NCBI RefSeq assembly: GCF_010587385.1
Contig: NZ_CP047476.1
Span: 682,001 to 746,000, forward strand
DNA: 64,000 nt
From: Vibrio astriarenae
GTDB lineage: Bacteria; Pseudomonadota; Gammaproteobacteria; Enterobacterales; Vibrionaceae
Direction of reading: 5' to 3'
Shown: positions 61,203 to 64,000 of the stretch, in pieces
How the letters are laid out: each line of letters begins with the position of its first letter
How positions within the stretch are numbered: position 1 is the stretch's first letter
Program-made: the position numbers and the translations under genes
Notes under the pieces: generated by a model
Seen by the model: the letters and a program-made list of their open reading frames with translations, nothing else
Databases searched by the model: none
Told to the model about the DNA's origin: nothing

Positions 61203-61604
61203 TTAATACGTTTCTAGTCGTTTTTCTATCGCCTTGACTTGAGACCTACTCAGCTCAAGAATGTGAGCCATATGCTTATCCTTTGCTTTTTCCAATAACT
61301 CTTTTTTGGGTGATAGCAAATTCAAATCTCTATATGTCAATACATATACCTTTATCTCACACACCTCTAAATAGATGACCATAAGCAGTACAGATAAAAC
61401 AAGAGATGATAACCACTCAAGATAACCAAAAAAGTTAGATATAAAATGATATACACTCAGAAGAAGCAACATCATTATAGTTAACCACACAACCACATTT
61501 ATGGCAGATTCTAGAGGCGTAGCATTCTTTCTTCGTAACAAGGTATAAACTAATCTCTGCCAATCTTCATCTAGGTATGATTTTCTAGTAAATTCCTCTC
61601 TCAC
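61203..61604 (-). CDS. Hypothetical membrane protein (133 aa)
   Basis: Two long hydrophobic segments (about residues 35-58 and 64-85) between a charged N-terminus (MREEFTRKSYLDEDWQRLVYTLLRRKNAT) and a charged, helical C-terminus (KELLEKAKDKHMAHILELSRSQVKAIEKRL). No family recognised. Member of the 58-64 kb run. Confidence 0.6.
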   Translation of the reverse strand: MREEFTRKSYLDEDWQRLVYTLLRRKNATPLESAINVVVWLTIMMLLLLSVYHFISNFFGYLEWLSSLVLSVLLMVIYLEVCEIKVYVLTYRDLNLLSPKKELLEKAKDKHMAHILELSRSQVKAIEKRLETY

Positions 61605-62093
61605 ATCATGCTCCTAACTTACTCTAATTAAATAATACTTGTAATTCCCAGCCATAGAGAATCCATTGACAAAGCGAAATAAATCAAGTGATTAAAAATG
61701 AGTAAGTAGTAGGTAAACAAAGAAGTGTGTATTCGATAACGATAGGCACTCCCGCCACCTCGCTCTCTGCTTTATGTTGTCAATATACCGCACCACAGAG
61801 ACGAATTTCGTCCATTTCACGAGACATTTTTTTAGTAAGAAAACAGGTTATGAAACGTTCAGCTCATGCAAGCTATGGAGGAGGGTGATGACAAGCACCA
61901 ACCTCGATCACATCTCTAGCTCATTGATTTAGCGAGGCAAAGGGCTGGAAGCGTGGACACTGTTCATTAAATAAGGTTCTATTCATTGCTATTGTATGAA
62001 CATAACTCTGTATGCCTACGAATGGCGGTTGTGTAAGGCTTTTGAAAGAACAAAGTCGAAAAGTGAGCAAAGAAGCACTTAGCTCCCTCACCC
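61605..62093. other. 489-base stretch without a convincing gene
   Basis: Base composition is less AT-rich than the flanking genes in the middle part (about 61740-61960). A minus-strand frame at 61979-62182 overlaps the next gene and is probably not coding. No repeat or RNA gene is evident; the region may be the remains of a lost gene. Confidence 0.5.
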
Positions 62094-62558
62094 TCATCGA
62101 TTAGTGAAGCACTTTGAAGATACTCTTTTTCCGCTTTTAATGACTTCAATCTCTTTGTCATTTGGTTCACCAAGGACATCACTTGTCATTATTCTTGTGT
62201 TTCCAATCTTTATTAATTTATTTCTAAACCGATTAGAAATCTCTCGGGCATACGTAGACATAAACGCAAAAAACCATGCAATAATTGCTGCTCCAGCACC
62301 AGAAGCGAAGTTGTAGTCACTCAGATTCTCAAGGACGATGTATTGCAAACCTGCTATCACTAATAAGGTTAACGGTAGGACAATTAAGATCATCACCTTC
62401 ATAATAAGCATCTCACAATCACTCCTATACCGAAGTTTATAGAAGTTAAATTTCCTTAAGATGAACCGAGTCAAGAAAAACTGGAATCCGAAGAGCACGC
62501 CAAAATTCAAGAGACCGAAAAAAATTACCACAATAATTACTTTAACAATTGCAAACAT
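62094..62558 (-). CDS. Hypothetical membrane protein (154 aa)
   Basis: Start chosen at MFAIVKVIIVVIFFGLLNFG because GGAAGGAGAG lies directly upstream; the longer frame adds nine residues. Three hydrophobic segments (about 4-26, 55-75, 90-115) and a hydrophilic C-terminus with SNRFRNKLIKIGNTRIMTSDVLGEPNDKEIEVIKS. No family recognised. Confidence 0.65.
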   Translation of the reverse strand: MFAIVKVIIVVIFFGLLNFGVLFGFQFFLTRFILRKFNFYKLRYRSDCEMLIMKVMILIVLPLTLLVIAGLQYIVLENLSDYNFASGAGAAIIAWFFAFMSTYAREISNRFRNKLIKIGNTRIMTSDVLGEPNDKEIEVIKSGKRVSSKCFTNR

Positions 62559-62630
62559 AACTCTCCTTCCAGTAATTATTATCATCTAAGTACATAATGG
62601 GTAATACCCCGAACGTACGACTTGCAATCT

Positions 62631-63722
62631 CTAGTTTGGTTTTTGCCTTGTTCTTTGAAGTCTCCGCTTCAATAAGTCCAGAAGTCCACCTTCAATACGA
62701 ACAAACCCATTATTCTCTAAAGTGCCGCGAGTGTAGTGACCAATTAAATCGTCAAAACACTTGTTAAGTTCATCTAATGTGCCGTCAAACTCAAAAAACA
62801 TGTCGATAGAAGGACTTAAAAGGCCTGAATCATCAACATAGTAATAGTCAATGACGGAGTAATGTGTATCCTCTACAGTTACAGCATAGTGAGCCACAAC
62901 CATGCGCTTGCAATAACGTTCGAATTCACCCGTCTGCCTATTTTTGATACTTCCGTAATGACGGAATCCACATACCCCAATACGAAAATTAATATCTGGT
63001 TTATAACTAAGAACCAAAACAAACTGCTCTTCAGCACCAATCAACTTCCGCTCTTCTTCAGACAGGATGATTTCGTACTTGGAATGTTGCGTCAGTATCT
63101 CTTCATGTGATGGGTCATTAAATCTAACGGGAACTACTCCAAAAAAGCGATTGCAAATTTCTAGTTCCCTTTTAGGCTCAACACGCTTGAATCTCTCTTC
63201 ATCGCGAACAAACCCATTACCAATAAATGTACCACTGGCATAGCGAGTAAATAATTCCTTGAAGCACAGCGATAAATTATTCAGGCTGCCGTCAAATGTG
63301 CACAGGACATCTATAGAGGGATTTAATAAACCAGAGTCCTCAACATAGAAATAGTCAATGACTGAGTAGTAAGTACCACCAACTGTAACCGCATAGTGAG
63401 CCACAACCATGTCTTTACAGTATCTCTCAACCTCACGAGTTTCTTTATTCATTTTACTTCCGTAATGACGAAAACCGACCACCATAACAGGGAAAGTAAA
63501 ATCAGGCTTATAACTAAGAATCAGTTGCTTTTGACCTTGAGCATTAATTAAACCTTGCTCTCTCCTTGAAAGGTCTAACCTGAAGTTAGAATGCTGACTC
63601 AGCAAATCTGCATGAGAAGGATCAGAAAAATTAACTGGAACCACACCAAAACTTGTATTAGTAACCTCTAGCTTGCCCCCCCGTTTAGAAAAAATATAAA
63701 AAAGTGTTTTGAATAAACCCAT
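62631..63722 (-). CDS. Hypothetical protein with a tandem-duplicated domain
   Basis: 363 residues made of two copies of one domain of about 165 residues (about 18-175 and 188-345). Each contains FGVVPV.F.DPSH...L.QHS, LILSYKPD..F...V.GFRHYGS..N..T.E.ERYCK.MVVAHYAVTV...YYSVIDY.YV.DSGLL.PSID and a final FDG.L..L..CF..L...Y..GT...NGFVR. The copies share most conserved positions. No family recognised. A shorter related gene lies next to it at 63729-64000. The N-terminus has a short hydrophobic stretch but no clear signal. Confidence 0.72.
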   Translation of the reverse strand: MGLFKTLFYIFSKRGGKLEVTNTSFGVVPVNFSDPSHADLLSQHSNFRLDLSRREQGLINAQGQKQLILSYKPDFTFPVMVVGFRHYGSKMNKETREVERYCKDMVVAHYAVTVGGTYYSVIDYFYVEDSGLLNPSIDVLCTFDGSLNNLSLCFKELFTRYASGTFIGNGFVRDEERFKRVEPKRELEICNRFFGVVPVRFNDPSHEEILTQHSKYEIILSEEERKLIGAEEQFVLVLSYKPDINFRIGVCGFRHYGSIKNRQTGEFERYCKRMVVAHYAVTVEDTHYSVIDYYYVDDSGLLSPSIDMFFEFDGTLDELNKCFDDLIGHYTRGTLENNGFVRIEGGLLDLLKRRLQRTRQKPN

Positions 63723-63728
63723 CGTCCA

Positions 63729-64000
63729 TCACCAATCACATTCATGTCGTTCAATCGCGTTACCCTTAAGGTAGCCGTCTGTGTATTTCATAAACAATTT
63801 GTTGAAAGCATTTGAGTAGTCATCTTGAGTTCCATCAAAATTCATAACACCGTCAAGCATAGGGTCCGCAAAACCTTTATCACCAAGGTGGTAGTAGTCA
63901 AACACAATGCAGTCTTCTCCATTGTGCTTGATAGCATAATAGGCAATCGCCATATCTACCATCTTACTCTTATCACCACCGAGCTCATGATATTTAAACT
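63729..64000 (-). CDS. Third member of the duplicated domain family, cut at the window edge
   Basis: The minus-strand frame is open to 64000. Reading in from the edge (FKYHELGGDKSKMVDMAIAYYAIKHNGED) and on to VFDYYHLGDKGFADPMLDGVMNFDGTQDDYSNAFNKLFMKYTDGYLKGNAIERHE, it matches the second half of the domain (F.HYG...MVVAHYAV, IDY.YV.DSGL..PSID, FDG.L, F.KLF..Y..G.....GF.R). The start is outside the window. It ends 7 bases before the start of the two-domain gene. Confidence 0.7.
   Translation of the reverse strand, partial: FKYHELGGDKSKMVDMAIAYYAIKHNGEDCIVFDYYHLGDKGFADPMLDGVMNFDGTQDDYSNAFNKLFMKYTDGYLKGNAIERHECDW

Noticed and set aside
61979..62182. 67-codon minus-strand ORF
   Set aside because: It overlaps the end of the membrane-protein gene, lacks a ribosome site and has no recognisable features.
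57899..64000. Possible superintegron cassette array (same-strand small genes of unknown function)
   Set aside because: I looked for attC-type sites with GTTRRRY cores and long imperfect palindromes between the genes and found none; spacing and gene size are too variable.

Overview
The window reads as chromosomal DNA from a marine Vibrio or close relative in the Vibrionaceae. The evidence is a TonB2-type cluster in the Vibrio order (DUF3450, TtpC-like, ExbB, ExbD, TonB, TPR), PldA, a BatD locus, a predicted alginate-type lyase and several Vibrio-style sensory proteins. I see no rRNA, tRNA, CRISPR array, intact insertion sequence or prophage. Species cannot be fixed from the sequence alone.

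Layout. 1-2.6 kb: end of an aerotolerance (Bat) operon closed by a clear terminator. 2.7-3.6 kb: a 54-residue ORF and a YkuD L,D-transpeptidase. 3.6-7.2 kb: a minus-strand operon (VOC protein, DhaK-like, DhaL-like, LsrF-like thiolase/aldolase, DUF1097 membrane protein) that looks like an uncharacterised keto-sugar kinase plus aldolase pathway. 7.3-8.1 kb: four copies of GCAAGTGCAACA, an orphan IS30-type HTH protein and an 82-bp inverted-repeat structure. 8.2-12 kb: LysR regulator divergent from a polar amino-acid ABC transporter. 12-19.1 kb: LacI regulator divergent from a sugar catabolic/ABC operon (TIM-barrel isomerase, Gfo/Idh/MocA dehydrogenase, RbsA/RbsC/RbsB-type transporter) with recognisable LacI-type operators. 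19.3-21.2 kb: TetR-like regulator, small secreted protein, acyltransferase.

21.4-26.4 kb: TonB2-type energising operon with a candidate Fur box and a strong terminator. 26.5-34.8 kb: REC/HD-GYP regulator, orphan radical-SAM sulfatase maturase, OmpA-type lipoprotein, a candidate small RNA on the minus strand, a secreted CBM6-like protein, MATE transporter, hybrid histidine kinase. 34.9-35.9 kb: a deletion scar in which a DeoR-type regulator and a fructose-6-phosphate-aldolase-like gene, facing away from each other, have both lost their 5' ends; the aldolase also carries an in-frame stop. 36.1-37.2 kb: MdaB-like quinone reductase with an HxlR regulator. 37.3-44.1 kb: siderophore receptor divergent from an FecCD-type ABC transporter and an FhuF-like reductase, with a Fur box between; no siderophore synthesis genes are seen, so use of foreign siderophores is plausible. 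The receptor would draw energy from a TonB system such as the one at 21-26 kb.

44.2-57.5 kb: predicted oligo-alginate lyase, AraC regulator, PldA, a cysteine-repeat secreted protein, a TPR protein, a biotin transporter operon bioM-bioN-bioY with msrA, a CynX-type MFS transporter, YgjV-like and YugP-like membrane proteins, and a methyltransferase preceded by a 24-codon leader ORF inside a hairpin. 57.9-64 kb: an accessory-looking run of minus-strand genes for poorly known lipoproteins, small membrane proteins, a GrlR-like protein, a degenerate metallopeptidase-like protein and a tandem-duplicated domain family that continues past the window edge.

The best candidates for something not yet described are the DhaK/DhaL/LsrF/VOC operon, the methyltransferase leader-hairpin, the candidate small RNA near 30 kb, and the 58-64 kb island. 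All functional statements rest on reading motifs by eye; no database search was run.
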